Shown: positions 43,743-53,022 of the stretch, piece by piece | How the letters are laid out: the number at the start of each line of letters is the position of its first letter | How positions within the stretch are numbered: position 1 is the stretch's first letter | Assembly (NCBI RefSeq): GCF_900111945.1 | Contig: NZ_FOYO01000001.1 | Location: forward strand, 1,185,751-1,249,750 | DNA from: Litoreibacter janthinus | GTDB lineage: Bacteria > Pseudomonadota > Alphaproteobacteria > Rhodobacterales > Rhodobacteraceae | Direction of reading: 5' to 3' | DNA length: 64,000 nt | Program-made: the position numbers and the translations under genes | The notes under the pieces: generated by a model | Database searches by the model: none | Seen by the model: the letters and a program-made list of their open reading frames with translations, nothing else | What the model was told of the DNA's origin: nothing

Positions 43743-44840
43743 TCATTGGGTAAGTAAATTTGCGCTCTCAAGTTTGTCCCAGTCGAATGTAACGCCCGTT
43801 CCAGCATTGTCAGGTGCGACGGCTAGATGGCCTTCCACCACCAATGGACGCGTCGTGTATTGATCAATTGGGAAGGAGTGCACCTCGATCCAGCCTGCGT
43901 TCTCTTGCGCTGAGACGAGGCTGACATGCAATTCCTGCATGCCGTGGCTACACACTGGCACGCCATATTTCGATGCGAGTTTAGCAACCTGCAAAAAGCC
44001 AGTGATCCCGCCGCAGTTCGACGCATCGGGTTGTATGAAGCTCAGCTTGGATTGATCGAGAGCATAGCCGAATTCGTGAATGGTGTGCAGGTTTTCCCCC
44101 ATTGCGAGCGGCATTCCGGTGGCTGCGGCAATCTTGGCATAACCGGCATAATCATCTGGAATCGTCGGCTCTTCGAACCAAAGCAGGTCGTAGGGTTTGA
44201 AGGCCTCGGCTGCCGCGATCGCCTCATCGATGCTCATGGAGTAATTGGCATCAACCATGAATGCGATGTCGGGGCCGATGAGATCGCGAACGGCTTTCAC
44301 ACGTGCAATGTCCTCTTCCAGCGTAGGTTGGCCGATTTTGATTTTTACGCCGTTGAAGCCGCGATCAAGATAGCCTCGAATACTCGCGAGAAGTTTGGGC
44401 AGATCAAAGCCTAGATCAATGCCGCCGCAATAAGCCTTGCACTTAGAAGCTGCGCCACCGGCCATCGTCCAAAGCGACTTATCCAGTTGTTTGCCCCGCA
44501 AGTCCCAGAGCGCAATGTCTACGGCAGAAATTGCGAACGACGCCACGCCACCCCGCGCGACGTAATGCACATGCCATTGCATAGCGTCGTACAATGCCTC
44601 GACATCTTGGGCCGATTTCCCGATCAAGAATGGGGCAAGGTCATGCTCGATCATAGCCGCGATAGCATGACCCCCCTTGCCGCCCGTATAGGTATACCCC
44701 GTGCCTTCAGAGCCGTCCTCCAGTCTAACTGTTGCGGTGATCAGCTCAAAGAAATGGTGATCGCCATGTTTAGCGTCGACCAGTACCTCTGCCAGCGGGA
44801 TGTGAAAAAGGCGTATGTCGATGGCGGTGATCAGGCTCAC
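43743..44840 (-). CDS. Enolase-superfamily (mandelate racemase/MLE-type) enzyme
   Basis: A 365-aa enzyme of the enolase superfamily. KIKIGQP supplies the catalytic Lys-x-Lys pair, DANYSM and [10 protein letters not shown] and MGENLHT supply the metal ligands Asp, Glu, Glu, and CSHGMQELH supplies the opposite His. This residue set is that of mandelate-racemase-type dehydratases acting on sugar acids. The GTG at 44840 follows AAGGGAG and is preferred over upstream starts. Twelve bases separate it from the amidohydrolase gene, so it may lead that operon. Substrate unknown. Confidence 0.85.
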   Translation of the reverse strand: MSLITAIDIRLFHIPLAEVLVDAKHGDHHFFELITATVRLEDGSEGTGYTYTGGKGGHAIAAMIEHDLAPFLIGKSAQDVEALYDAMQWHVHYVARGGVASFAISAVDIALWDLRGKQLDKSLWTMAGGAASKCKAYCGGIDLGFDLPKLLASIRGYLDRGFNGVKIKIGQPTLEEDIARVKAVRDLIGPDIAFMVDANYSMSIDEAIAAAEAFKPYDLLWFEEPTIPDDYAGYAKIAAATGMPLAMGENLHTIHEFGYALDQSKLSFIQPDASNCGGITGFLQVAKLASKYGVPVCSHGMQELHVSLVSAQENAGWIEVHSFPIDQYTTRPLVVEGHLAVAPDNAGTGVTFDWDKLESANLLTQ

Positions 44841-45025
44841 GTCACAGCTCCCTTGGATTTGCGTGACTGCATCATCAGAGCTTGGAAGCCGATCCTCGTG
44901 ATCAGGACTCTGCCTCAACGGTTTAAACCGACTCGCGCTTGAGTTGGTGGAGCCGAGCTCAATTCCGAACCGATGATATTGTGCATCTCTACAAGGGGCA
45001 ACAATTTCGACAGTGCTGCAAAGGA

Positions 45026-46693
45026 CTAGCTAGAATTTTTTCTGGAGGCGGGCGCACCGACGGGCAGCAAGCTGCTAAAGGGCTTGCCAGCAACCGTCTC
45101 ATAGTCGTCTTCATCCCAAAAGCCGATCAGGATGCCAACTTCTGTGGCGTTGTCCTGACAGGCCAATATCTCCGGCGTCGCCGTAATTCGGGAGTGGTGT
45201 TGCGTGGCCCATGACAGGAGCGCTTGTTCCATATCTTTGCGAACCTGAACGTGCACTGCAATATCGCTCGCTCCCAGATCGATGAACTCATGCGGGTCAC
45301 TTTCCAAATCAAAAAGAATAGGGCGAAAACCCTCGCAGCGTATGTACTTCCAGCGGCCATCAAAAATCATGACAGTGCGCGCATTCTCTTGCGAGACATT
45401 CAAAGCGCGAGCCATCTCAAAGCTGGAGTAGTCATGCTCACTTATTACAAAGCGGCGGGAAAAGCCGTCTTTGCCATGTAAGATGCTCATCAGATCGCGG
45501 CCCTCTACAATATGAGGCTTTGGGGCGCAGCCCATCACGCCCATAAAGGTCGGCGCTAGGTCTATCATTTCAATCAATGCGTCAGAGGTGGTCCCGCGAG
45601 TGACGTTAGCAACCGGACGAGGGTCGGCGATAACCAACGGCACCTTCACCGCGGAATCGTGATAGAAATCCTTATCGCCCATCCAGTGGTCCCCCATGTA
45701 GTCCCCGTGGTCGGAGGTGAAGGCGATGATTGTATTCTCGGTCAGCCCTTTGGCGTCCATCCATGCGAAAAGCCGTCCCAAATTGTCGTCCAGTTGTTTG
45801 ATCAATCCCATATACGCAGGGATGACATGCTCACGGACATGATCTTGCGAGAAGGTGCGACAGACGCGGGCCTGCTGGTAGGCGCGCAGCAACGGGTGAT
45901 CGGTTTCCTTTTCTGCCAGTGACCGGATCGGGTCCACGATATGCTCCGGGCCATACATGTCGTGGTAAGGTGCTGGAACGATATAGGGCCAATGGGGCTT
46001 GATGTAACTCAGGTGGCAAAGCCATGGTTTGTCGTCTGATATCGCTTCTTCCATGAACGCCATCGCTCGATTGGTCAGATAAGCCGTTTCGGAATGCTCC
46101 TCTGGTACATTGGCGGGCAGGCGCGAATTTTTCAGCAGCCATGCCGACATCAGCTTGCCGTCGGGGTCGACGCCCGAGTTTGCAAAGTCTTCCCAAGGAT
46201 TGTCGGAGACATATCCCAAGCTGACGAGGTAGTCGTCATAGGCCGACCATTTCTGCGCTACACTGTCAGGGTGCAGGCCATCATCACGCTCAAAGGCCTC
46301 AAACCCGCATTCTGACACACGCACGCCGATCTCGCTTTTCGGATCAATCCCGAGCCATGCCATTCCATCAAGGTCGGCAATCATGTGCGTCTTGCCCACA
46401 AGAACGGCCCGAGCACCGACATCACGAAGGTGGTCGCCTAAGGTTGGCTCGCCCACGCGCAAGGGGATCCCATTCCACGTAGAGCCGTGGCTTCGTACAT
46501 AGCGCCCTGTATAGGCAGACATTCTGGAGGGGCCGCACACAGGCGATTGGACATAGGTGTTGGTAAATCGGACACCCCGCGCTGCAAGAGCATCGATATG
46601 AGGCGTGTTAAGATGCGGGTGTCCGTAGCAACTTAGGTAGTCGAACCGTAGTTGGTCGGCCATGATCCACAACACGTTCGGCGTATCGGTCAT
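45026..46693 (-). CDS. Sulfatase family hydrolase
   Basis: A 555-aa type I sulfatase. The modification motif C-x-P-S-R ([13 protein letters not shown], about residues 52-64) has the Cys that is converted to formylglycine. Metal-binding and family motifs are [13 protein letters not shown] and [19 protein letters not shown]. There is no signal peptide, so it is cytoplasmic and needs a cytoplasmic formylglycine-generating system. A sulfate ester or phosphonate ester is the likely substrate. Together with the sulfonate-type genes at 30 kb it hints at organosulfur use, but it is 12 kb away and not in the same operon. Confidence 0.88.
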   Translation of the reverse strand: MTDTPNVLWIMADQLRFDYLSCYGHPHLNTPHIDALAARGVRFTNTYVQSPVCGPSRMSAYTGRYVRSHGSTWNGIPLRVGEPTLGDHLRDVGARAVLVGKTHMIADLDGMAWLGIDPKSEIGVRVSECGFEAFERDDGLHPDSVAQKWSAYDDYLVSLGYVSDNPWEDFANSGVDPDGKLMSAWLLKNSRLPANVPEEHSETAYLTNRAMAFMEEAISDDKPWLCHLSYIKPHWPYIVPAPYHDMYGPEHIVDPIRSLAEKETDHPLLRAYQQARVCRTFSQDHVREHVIPAYMGLIKQLDDNLGRLFAWMDAKGLTENTIIAFTSDHGDYMGDHWMGDKDFYHDSAVKVPLVIADPRPVANVTRGTTSDALIEMIDLAPTFMGVMGCAPKPHIVEGRDLMSILHGKDGFSRRFVISEHDYSSFEMARALNVSQENARTVMIFDGRWKYIRCEGFRPILFDLESDPHEFIDLGASDIAVHVQVRKDMEQALLSWATQHHSRITATPEILACQDNATEVGILIGFWDEDDYETVAGKPFSSLLPVGAPASRKNSS

Positions 46694-46980
46694 TCGGCAA
46701 AGGACCCTTTCAAGCCTACATAGGTCGATCGATTGTCGCGCAGATTGGCCGAAAGATCACTGAATTAGTCCGGCTTTGTGCGCATCGAATAGGCACCGAG
46801 AAAGGGTTCAACACAAGTCCTTAGCGCTTCGGCAATCGGTTCCACAGAAACCGGCGCTGAGGCTTGCGCAATTCCGCAGGACTGGCGTCGCGACGGACTT
46901 ACTGGCGGTGAAAGCTCTAGCCGCGCCGAATTGGCCGGACATACTCGGCTAGATGTCAAGCGCTCTGCCGACTGGCCGGT

Positions 46981-47616
46981 TCAATCCTTCCAGCGCGGGG
47001 CAAGGTCAGTGTGAATGTTCATGGCATCGAGCCAGCGGCCAACCTGATGATTCACCAGATCATCTATCGAATTGGTTTTCATATAAAAAGCGGGCATCGG
47101 CGGGGCGATTATCGCACCCATTTCGGTCGCCGCGGTCATGTTTCGCAGATGACCCAGATGCAACGGTGTCTCGCGGACCCCCAAAATCAGTGGCCGCCGT
47201 TCCTTCAATGTGACATCGGCGGCACGAGTCATCAAACTGCTGCCAATTCCGTTTGCAATTTCAGCTAAGGTTTTGACGCTGCAAGGCGCAATAATCATAC
47301 CATGTGCACGAAACGACCCGGACGCAATACCTGCACCGATGTCACCATTAGAATGAACATGATCGGCCAGCGAGCGCACCAATTCCGGCGAATAATCCGT
47401 CTCAACCGCCAATGTTTGAATGGCGGGTTTCGTCATTATCAGGTGTGTTTCAACAGACAGCCCTTGCAGAACCTCGAGCAACCGAACCGCGTAAGGCATT
47501 CCAGACGCTCCTGAAAGACCTACAATGATGCGACACCTGACTTCCTGCCCGCCTGACGTAGTCTGCAGGCTTGGTTGTGTTGTCACTGGCCTGTCGGAAT
47601 TTTTATACATCTGCAT
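46981..47616 (-). CDS. UbiX-like flavin prenyltransferase
   Basis: A 211-aa flavoprotein. GLSGASGMPYAVRLLEVL (flavin-binding N-terminal motif), APCSVKTLAEIANGIGSSLMTRAADVTLKERRPLILGVRETPLHLGHLRNM and MGAIIAPPMPAFY are in the UbiX pattern. UbiX makes the prenylated FMN cofactor used by UbiD-type decarboxylases. It carries a 27-residue N-terminal extension over a typical UbiX. No UbiD partner is seen in this window. It is divergent from the response-regulator gene at 47728. Confidence 0.88.
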   Translation of the reverse strand: MQMYKNSDRPVTTQPSLQTTSGGQEVRCRIIVGLSGASGMPYAVRLLEVLQGLSVETHLIMTKPAIQTLAVETDYSPELVRSLADHVHSNGDIGAGIASGSFRAHGMIIAPCSVKTLAEIANGIGSSLMTRAADVTLKERRPLILGVRETPLHLGHLRNMTAATEMGAIIAPPMPAFYMKTNSIDDLVNHQVGRWLDAMNIHTDLAPRWKD

Positions 47617-47679
47617 GTCTTTCTAAAAAATATTTTTGCGATTATGGTGACGCCGCAAACCTATCGGTGCCGGTTAAGA

Positions 47680-47691
47680 ATTACATGTAAT
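47680..47691. promoter_or_regulatory. Palindrome upstream of response regulator
   Basis: ATTACATGTAAT is a perfect 12-base palindrome 36 bp before the response-regulator start codon. A TTACAT half-site repeats at about 47709. It may be an operator. No factor can be assigned. Confidence 0.35.
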
Positions 47692-47727
47692 TTTTTATGC
47701 TATTTTTTTACATTAGAGGCGACAATA

Positions 47728-48501
47728 ATGATTCAAGTTCTTTTGATCGACGATGACGTTGAGCTTGCCGAGCTCATGCGCGACGTTCTTACAAAATACA
47801 GTATCGAGTTAACCGCGGTTCACACCCCCAACGAGGGCTTCGAAGCGCTTGAAAACAAAAAATTTGATCTCGTTCTGCTGGATGTGATGCTGCCGCAATT
47901 AAACGGTCTGCAGATGTGCAGCAAGATCCGCTACAGCAACGCCGCATACAAAGATATTTCGATCATTATTCTGACGGCGCGAACGGAGCTGACCGATATG
48001 GTCGTGGGTCTTGAGACCGGCGCTGATGACTACGTTAAAAAACCATTCGAGCCCCGTGAGCTTGTCGCACGAATCAACGCAATTCTTCGACGGGCAAACG
48101 CTCCCGAGGAAGCCACAGCGGCTCAGCTTCCCGTTTTGGACGCCGGCTCCGTTAGCACTCGAAGCGGGCTGTGCGTTGAAGTTGCACTCGAAGGAAATAT
48201 TCTACAGATCGAGACACAGCGCGCCCAAGTCCGCGTGAATGGCGAAAAGCTGGTGATTACATCGATGGAATTTGAACTGATTGCGGCTCTTGCTCAGCGA
48301 CCTGGCGAGATTTTGAATCGGGATGACCTTTTGGACGAGGTGCATGGCACTAGTGGTATCTACACACGCAGCATTGACGCATTGATTTACAGGCTTCGGA
48401 CCAAAATCAGAGAGGCTGGTGCCTCATCAGATTTCATTCGTACAGTGCGTGGCCGCGGCTACTCCCTTGTCGGGCAGGTTAATAGCCTTACCAGCACCTA
48501 A
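47728..48501 (+). CDS. OmpR-family response regulator
   Basis: A 257-aa two-domain regulator. Receiver domain (IQVLLIDDDVELAEL, phospho-Asp52 in LVLLDVMLPQLNG, Thr in IIILTAR, Lys in DDYVKKPFEP). Winged-helix C-terminal domain (SMEFELIAALAQRPGEILNRDDLLDEV, then RSIDALIYRLRTKI). The ATG at 47728 is preceded by AGAGGCGA. An upstream in-frame extension has no support. It starts one base before the phosphopantetheinyl transferase gene and is the first gene of the putative biosynthetic cluster. No histidine kinase gene adjoins it; the kinase at 55165 might serve it. Confidence 0.93.
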   Translation: MIQVLLIDDDVELAELMRDVLTKYSIELTAVHTPNEGFEALENKKFDLVLLDVMLPQLNGLQMCSKIRYSNAAYKDISIIILTARTELTDMVVGLETGADDYVKKPFEPRELVARINAILRRANAPEEATAAQLPVLDAGSVSTRSGLCVEVALEGNILQIETQRAQVRVNGEKLVITSMEFELIAALAQRPGEILNRDDLLDEVHGTSGIYTRSIDALIYRLRTKIREAGASSDFIRTVRGRGYSLVGQVNSLTST

Positions 48502-48502
48502 G

Positions 48503-49117
48503 ATGTCCGGCCAAGCGCTGTGTGTTATGGCTGACGCTTTGCCTGATAACACTGGAGGGCAGGGCCGGCGGCTCGCTATCTACGCAGCCGCGCGGATGAG
48601 TGGTTTTCCTATGTCCACTCATTCGCTCCATCGGACGCAGCTCAAGCAGCCATTTATCCGGATGCCCGATGGGGTATTGCCTTGCTCGATTTCGCATGTT
48701 GCAGGCATCGTTGTTGCGGCTGCTGCGACGCCAGGCTTTTCCGTCGGGGTAGATGTAGAGCAGGTGAGCCGGTTCGAAACGATGACGGAGAGTTTGGTTG
48801 GGGCAATTCTGTCACCCGCCGAGCAGGCGCTTCGCAAGGTTTGGACCCCTGAATCGCTTCTTGTGGTGTGGAGCCTCAAGGAAGCGTTTCTCAAGGCTGA
48901 AGGAACGGGATTTCAGGACCGCCCAAACAAATACGAGTTAGCGCACCTCACACCGGATTGCCTACATGATCTTGGCGACGGGCGCTTCTGGCTTCATAAG
49001 CGATTCTTGATAAAGCAAGGTACGTGGATCACGCTTGGTGTGCTGGGAACCAGCCATGATGCTGTTGCAGAGTGTGCGTTTGGTTACCAAGTAATTCAAA
49101 GCAGTGAAATACCGTGA
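48503..49117 (+). CDS. 4'-phosphopantetheinyl transferase (Sfp-type)
   Basis: A 204-aa transferase that loads coenzyme-A-derived phosphopantetheine onto carrier proteins. The family motifs are GVDVEQVSRFE (about residues 82-92) and WSLKEAFLKAEGTGF (about 123-137). The ATG at 48503 comes two bases after the regulator stop, so the two are coupled. The likely target is the carrier protein at 62867 in the same cluster. Such a dedicated transferase is a strong sign of secondary-metabolite assembly. Confidence 0.93.
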   Translation: MSGQALCVMADALPDNTGGQGRRLAIYAAARMSGFPMSTHSLHRTQLKQPFIRMPDGVLPCSISHVAGIVVAAAATPGFSVGVDVEQVSRFETMTESLVGAILSPAEQALRKVWTPESLLVVWSLKEAFLKAEGTGFQDRPNKYELAHLTPDCLHDLGDGRFWLHKRFLIKQGTWITLGVLGTSHDAVAECAFGYQVIQSSEIP

Positions 49118-49259
49118 CACAAAGTCATAGTTTCTCATAAATGCACCAATTATCGATTTTTATCGAATGATATGGGCACCCATTTCTTTTGAAAACACCG
49201 CCGCTTAAGCTTGAGGAGCGGGCCTGCGCTCGCGGTCGCCAACAACTCGAGAGTTTATC

Positions 49260-49784
49260 ATGCCCCGTACTTCATTATTCCTGTGCCTCGTGCCTCTCGT
49301 CCTTTTTGGGGCCATAGGCGGGTTCTTCTACGCGTATTCGGTCTCGGTCATGCAGGGGCTGAACAACCTGTCCGACAGCGCCGCAATTCAGGCAATGCAA
49401 GAGTTGAACCGAGGGACGCGAAACGCTGTTTTCTTGGTTACCTTCCTTTTCACTCCTATCGTGTCCGTGCTGTGCGCCGCAGTTCTGTACTGGAAAGGCG
49501 ATCGTGCGACCGGGGTATTATTATTGGCAGCTTCAGCGGTCTATTTTTTGGGATCCTTCCTGCCAACAGTGAATATCAACGTGCCTTTGAACCATGAAAT
49601 CGAAGCGTTGAACGCAACGATGTTGAGCTCATCAGAAGCCGCGAGTGTCTGGGCCGAATATAGCGCGACCTGGACCTATTGGAATACGATCCGTGCCGTG
49701 ATGGCGTTGATTGGACTGGCTCTGGCAGGTAGCGCAGTCTACGCCCTCAAACGTCAACCCGCACCCGTTGCAGTAGGCGCCTGA
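49260..49784 (+). CDS. DUF1772 (anthrone-oxygenase family) membrane protein
   Basis: A 174-aa membrane protein with four helices (residues 7-27, 55-78, 83-103, 145-165). LNRGTRNAVF, LPTVNINVPLNHEIEALN and YWNTIRA fit the DUF1772 family, which includes enzymes that act on anthrones in fungal and bacterial polyketide pathways. Many bacterial members are of unknown function. Its place between the phosphopantetheinyl transferase and the ABC exporter suggests a tailoring step or a membrane role. Confidence 0.8.
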   Translation: MPRTSLFLCLVPLVLFGAIGGFFYAYSVSVMQGLNNLSDSAAIQAMQELNRGTRNAVFLVTFLFTPIVSVLCAAVLYWKGDRATGVLLLAASAVYFLGSFLPTVNINVPLNHEIEALNATMLSSSEAASVWAEYSATWTYWNTIRAVMALIGLALAGSAVYALKRQPAPVAVGA

Positions 49785-49818
49785 GGGCGAATTAGCCCAG
49801 CCCTCGATTCGCCCTGTG

Positions 49819-49847
49819 CCGAATGCGTTTAGATCAGACGCATTCGG
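49819..49847 (+). terminator. Intrinsic terminator after the DUF1772 gene
   Basis: Ten-base stem CCGAATGCGT/ACGCATTCGG (49819-49828 with 49838-49847), then TATTTTTCG. Confidence 0.82.
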
Positions 49848-50036
49848 TATTTTTCGTATTTGTGACCGTCGAACGCAAATCATACGCGGAAAAATATTCG
49901 TCATAATACGTCGTTCATTTGTGACACCCCGCCATTTTAAAGCGTCTAAAAACCATCCTTTGTTGTTTGTTTTGAAGGGGTCGAAACTCGTAAGTTTGGA
50001 TCAGAAAAAATAAACTGAGCCATAAGGAATGGACGC

Positions 50037-50780
50037 GTGAACAGTATTAACACCCATCGGTCTTTTCAGCCTGAGAACCACCTTCAGCCTGTGGACCATT
50101 CGCAAACCGGCGCTTCTGTGGTCCGGTTCAACAATATCTGCAAATCCTACACGATGGATCGAGTCGAGGTGAACGCCCTGCTCGATGTATCAGGCGAAAT
50201 CGCACGCCGGGAGACGACTTTCATTACTGGCCCTTCCGGCAGCGGTAAGTCGACCTTGCTCAACATCATGGGGCTGATCGATCAACCGACTTCCGGCGAG
50301 CTGATTATCCTTGATCAGGACGTGACAAACCTCAGCGACAAGGCGGCGGCCGACTTTCGGTCCGAGCACATCGGGTTCATCTTCCAATCGTTCAACTTAA
50401 TCCCGGTTTTGACAGTTGGCGAGAATGTTGAATTTCCGTTGCTGCGCCGGATCAAATCTGCGTCCAAGCGGCGCGAGAAGGCGAAGCAATACCTGGATGC
50501 AGTGGGCCTTGCCGACTTGTTTGATCGACGTCCTGGAGAGATTTCCGGCGGCCAACGTCAACGTGTGGCGATTGCCCGCGCTCTGGTAACTGAGCCGACG
50601 CTGATCATCGCTGATGAACCTACCGCAAACCTCGACTCGCAAACCTCTCGTGAGATCATCGCACTGCTGGACCATATGAAGTCCGAGTTCGACACCTCTG
50701 TGGTGATCTGCACGCACGACACCAGCCTGATTACTCAGGGCAGTGCCACGATCAACATCATCGACGGCCGGACGGCCTAG
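50037..50780 (+). CDS. ABC transporter ATP-binding protein (LolD/MacB-type)
   Basis: A 247-aa ATPase. Walker A GPSGSGKSTLLNIMG, Q-loop GFIFQSFNLIPVLTV, signature ISGGQRQRVAIARAL, Walker B LIIADEPTANLDS and H-loop CTHD are all intact. Similar to LolD/MacB ATPases, with a 30-residue N-terminal extension. GTG start with AAGGAA 9 bases upstream. The permease begins ten bases after its stop. It energises the exporter of the cluster. Confidence 0.93.
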   Translation: MNSINTHRSFQPENHLQPVDHSQTGASVVRFNNICKSYTMDRVEVNALLDVSGEIARRETTFITGPSGSGKSTLLNIMGLIDQPTSGELIILDQDVTNLSDKAAADFRSEHIGFIFQSFNLIPVLTVGENVEFPLLRRIKSASKRREKAKQYLDAVGLADLFDRRPGEISGGQRQRVAIARALVTEPTLIIADEPTANLDSQTSREIIALLDHMKSEFDTSVVICTHDTSLITQGSATINIIDGRTA

Positions 50781-50790
50781 GAGCAGAACA

Positions 50791-52176
50791 ATGATTTGGA
50801 AAATCGCATTTAGAAATCTGACAAAAAACGCACGGCGGTCTGTGACAACAGCGCTGGCCATCGGCATAGGCGGCTTCGCGGCGCTCTTGTTCGGGGGGTT
50901 TGTGACTTCGATTTGGTTCGGAGTTCAGACTTCCATGATCCAAGAACAGGGCAACCTTCAGATTTACCGTGACGGATATCTGGAGTTCGGCGCAGCCAAC
51001 CCTGATGACTATACCATCAAAAATTGGGATGAAGTTGCAAAGCTTCTCTCGAGCGACCCGGTGCTGAACAAGCAACTGGCTGTCATCACCCCGCGTATTG
51101 ATCTGGCCGGTGTGGCCGGTAATGCGCAGACCGGCAACTCAAAGACCTTTATCGGGTCTGGTGTCGTGCCTTCGAATGTTGACCGGATGCGCCAGTGGGA
51201 TGGTTGGTCCATCGGGCAGGTATCGCCGGCTTCCGGCCTCGGAGATCAGGTGCTTGATGGCGTCGTCATTGGCCTTGGTATGGCGAGGATGATGGGGATG
51301 TGTGGTCCGCTGAATGTAGCAGATTGCCAAGACCGCCCGGTTGAAGACGAAGCGCTGAATTCAGCAGAAACCGATTTTACCGCATTGGTGAATGATGAAG
51401 CTGAACTGACTGATCTGCGAGAAGCAGGTGCCGAGCGCCCACAGCTAAACTTGATGGCCGCAACATCGTCCGGAGTGCCGAATATCGCTCGTGTGGGAAT
51501 TGAGTCCGCTCAACCACAAGCAATCCGCGCCATCGACAACGCCTTCGTCATGATGCACTTCGAGCAGGCACGCAGCCTTCTTTACGGTGACAGCCAGGAA
51601 GCAACGACGTTGATGCTGCAGGTTAACAATCCTGATCAAGTGGATACGGTTAAAACGCGCATCGAAGAAGTTCTGAACCGCGCTGGCCTGGATCTGAAGG
51701 TCTATCACTTCACCGAAGTGGACCCGACCTTCGATCGAATCTTCGGCATGTTCACCTTTATGTTCATCGTAGTGTCTGTGGTGCTGTCGATCGTCATCGT
51801 CTTCACCATCGTGAACACGGTCTCGATGAACGTAATGGAACGCGTCAAAGAGATTGGCACAATTCGCGCACTAGGCTTCCGTAAAGGGTTTGTGCGGGCC
51901 TTGTTCCTGACCGAGAGCGCCCTGATCGGCCTGTTCGGTGCGCTGATAGCACTGGGCGCGGCAGTGATCATTGCCAACCTCATCAACTCCGCCGGTGTCC
52001 AATGGACGCCACCATCGAATGCCACCCCGCTGACGGTCCAGCTGATGGTCCTCGACAACCCGATCTTCGCGATAAGCGTGGTTGCCTTGCTGATCATTAT
52101 CTCCGTCGTCGCCTCTGTGATCCCCACGTTCAAGGCAGCCCGCCTGAACATCGTAGAGAGCCTGCAACGCGCTTGA
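50791..52176 (+). CDS. ABC transporter permease (LolE/MacB/FtsX-type)
   Basis: A 461-aa permease with the MacB/FtsX topology. One N-terminal helix (about residues 18-45), a large periplasmic domain (about 50-320), and three C-terminal helices (about 330-460) with VSMNVMERVKEIGTIRALGFRKGFVRALFLTESALIGLFGALIALG. The start has TAGGAG in front. This type moves lipids or lipoproteins out of the inner membrane or powers efflux. Together with the LolA-like protein and beta-barrel downstream it suggests a route across the envelope. Confidence 0.92.
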   Translation: MIWKIAFRNLTKNARRSVTTALAIGIGGFAALLFGGFVTSIWFGVQTSMIQEQGNLQIYRDGYLEFGAANPDDYTIKNWDEVAKLLSSDPVLNKQLAVITPRIDLAGVAGNAQTGNSKTFIGSGVVPSNVDRMRQWDGWSIGQVSPASGLGDQVLDGVVIGLGMARMMGMCGPLNVADCQDRPVEDEALNSAETDFTALVNDEAELTDLREAGAERPQLNLMAATSSGVPNIARVGIESAQPQAIRAIDNAFVMMHFEQARSLLYGDSQEATTLMLQVNNPDQVDTVKTRIEEVLNRAGLDLKVYHFTEVDPTFDRIFGMFTFMFIVVSVVLSIVIVFTIVNTVSMNVMERVKEIGTIRALGFRKGFVRALFLTESALIGLFGALIALGAAVIIANLINSAGVQWTPPSNATPLTVQLMVLDNPIFAISVVALLIIISVVASVIPTFKAARLNIVESLQRA

Positions 52177-52215
52177 TCGCGCACAACAAAACACTGAACC
52201 GAAAGGAACGATACA

Positions 52216-53007
52216 ATGGAACTCCAACGTCGTGAATTTACACAGCTCTTGTTTGGTGGCGCAGCTGCCGCCGGTCTAACCTCTCTGGGACTGCCAGCGT
52301 TCGCCGCCGGAAGCGCCAATAGCATCCTGACCAAAGCGGATGCGATCCGGAACCCTCAGACCTCCTTTGCAGTAGACGTGACCCTGTCTGCATACGAACG
52401 GGGCAAGCTGAAAGACCAGACCAAGGTAACAACCTACTCGCGTGCCAGCGGCCGCCAATTCCAAACGCTGGTCCATATCAACGCGCCAAGTGCAGACCGC
52501 GGTAAGATTTTGCTCAGAAACGGCAACATCTTGTGGCTCTATGACCCTGCTTCAAAGGCGTCGGTCCGTATTTCGCCGCGCCAACGTCTGCTGGGCAACG
52601 CTTCCAACGGCGATGTCGTCAGCTCAAATCTGGTCGGTGACTATTCCGCGAGCCTGCAAGGTCAGGAAACCATCGCGGATGGCGATAAGAAGAACCGCAG
52701 CTGTCACAAACTGCATCTAACCGCCGCTGCGAAATCAGCACCCTACAGTGCAGTGGATTTCTGGGTGGATGAACGCAACAACAGCCCCATCAAAGGCAAG
52801 TATTTCACCAAGAGCGGTCAACTGATCAAAGTTGCTTGGTATCGGAAGTGGAAGAACCAGATGGGCGCAAGCCGTCCAACTGAAGTTGTGATCGCTGATG
52901 GCTTCGACCCAAACAAGGTGACCGTGATGACCATGGGCAACTTCCGGGCAAAGAAGCTGCCGGAATCATGGTTCAACAAAGAATGGCTGCCAAACTTCAA
53001 GGTATAA
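52216..53007 (+). CDS. LolA-like outer-membrane lipoprotein-sorting protein
   Basis: A 263-aa exported protein. The N-terminus has a twin-arginine-like signal (QRREFTQLLFGGAAAAGLTSLG). The mature part has the LolA/LolB-type half-barrel pattern of the outer membrane lipoprotein-sorting family (DVTLSAYERGKLKDQTKVTTYSRASGRQFQTL, DRGKILLRNGNILWLYDP). It shuttles a hydrophobic molecule across the periplasm. AAAGGAACG lies upstream of the ATG. Located between the ABC permease and the beta-barrel gene, in the same transcription unit. Confidence 0.86.
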   Translation: MELQRREFTQLLFGGAAAAGLTSLGLPAFAAGSANSILTKADAIRNPQTSFAVDVTLSAYERGKLKDQTKVTTYSRASGRQFQTLVHINAPSADRGKILLRNGNILWLYDPASKASVRISPRQRLLGNASNGDVVSSNLVGDYSASLQGQETIADGDKKNRSCHKLHLTAAAKSAPYSAVDFWVDERNNSPIKGKYFTKSGQLIKVAWYRKWKNQMGASRPTEVVIADGFDPNKVTVMTMGNFRAKKLPESWFNKEWLPNFKV

Positions 53008-53022
53008 TAAGGAGCCTTTGAG

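Noticed and set aside
46765..46959. 64-codon minus-strand open frame after the sulfatase gene.
   Set aside because: No ribosome-binding site and no resemblance to any family. Probably chance in a 290-bp intergenic space.
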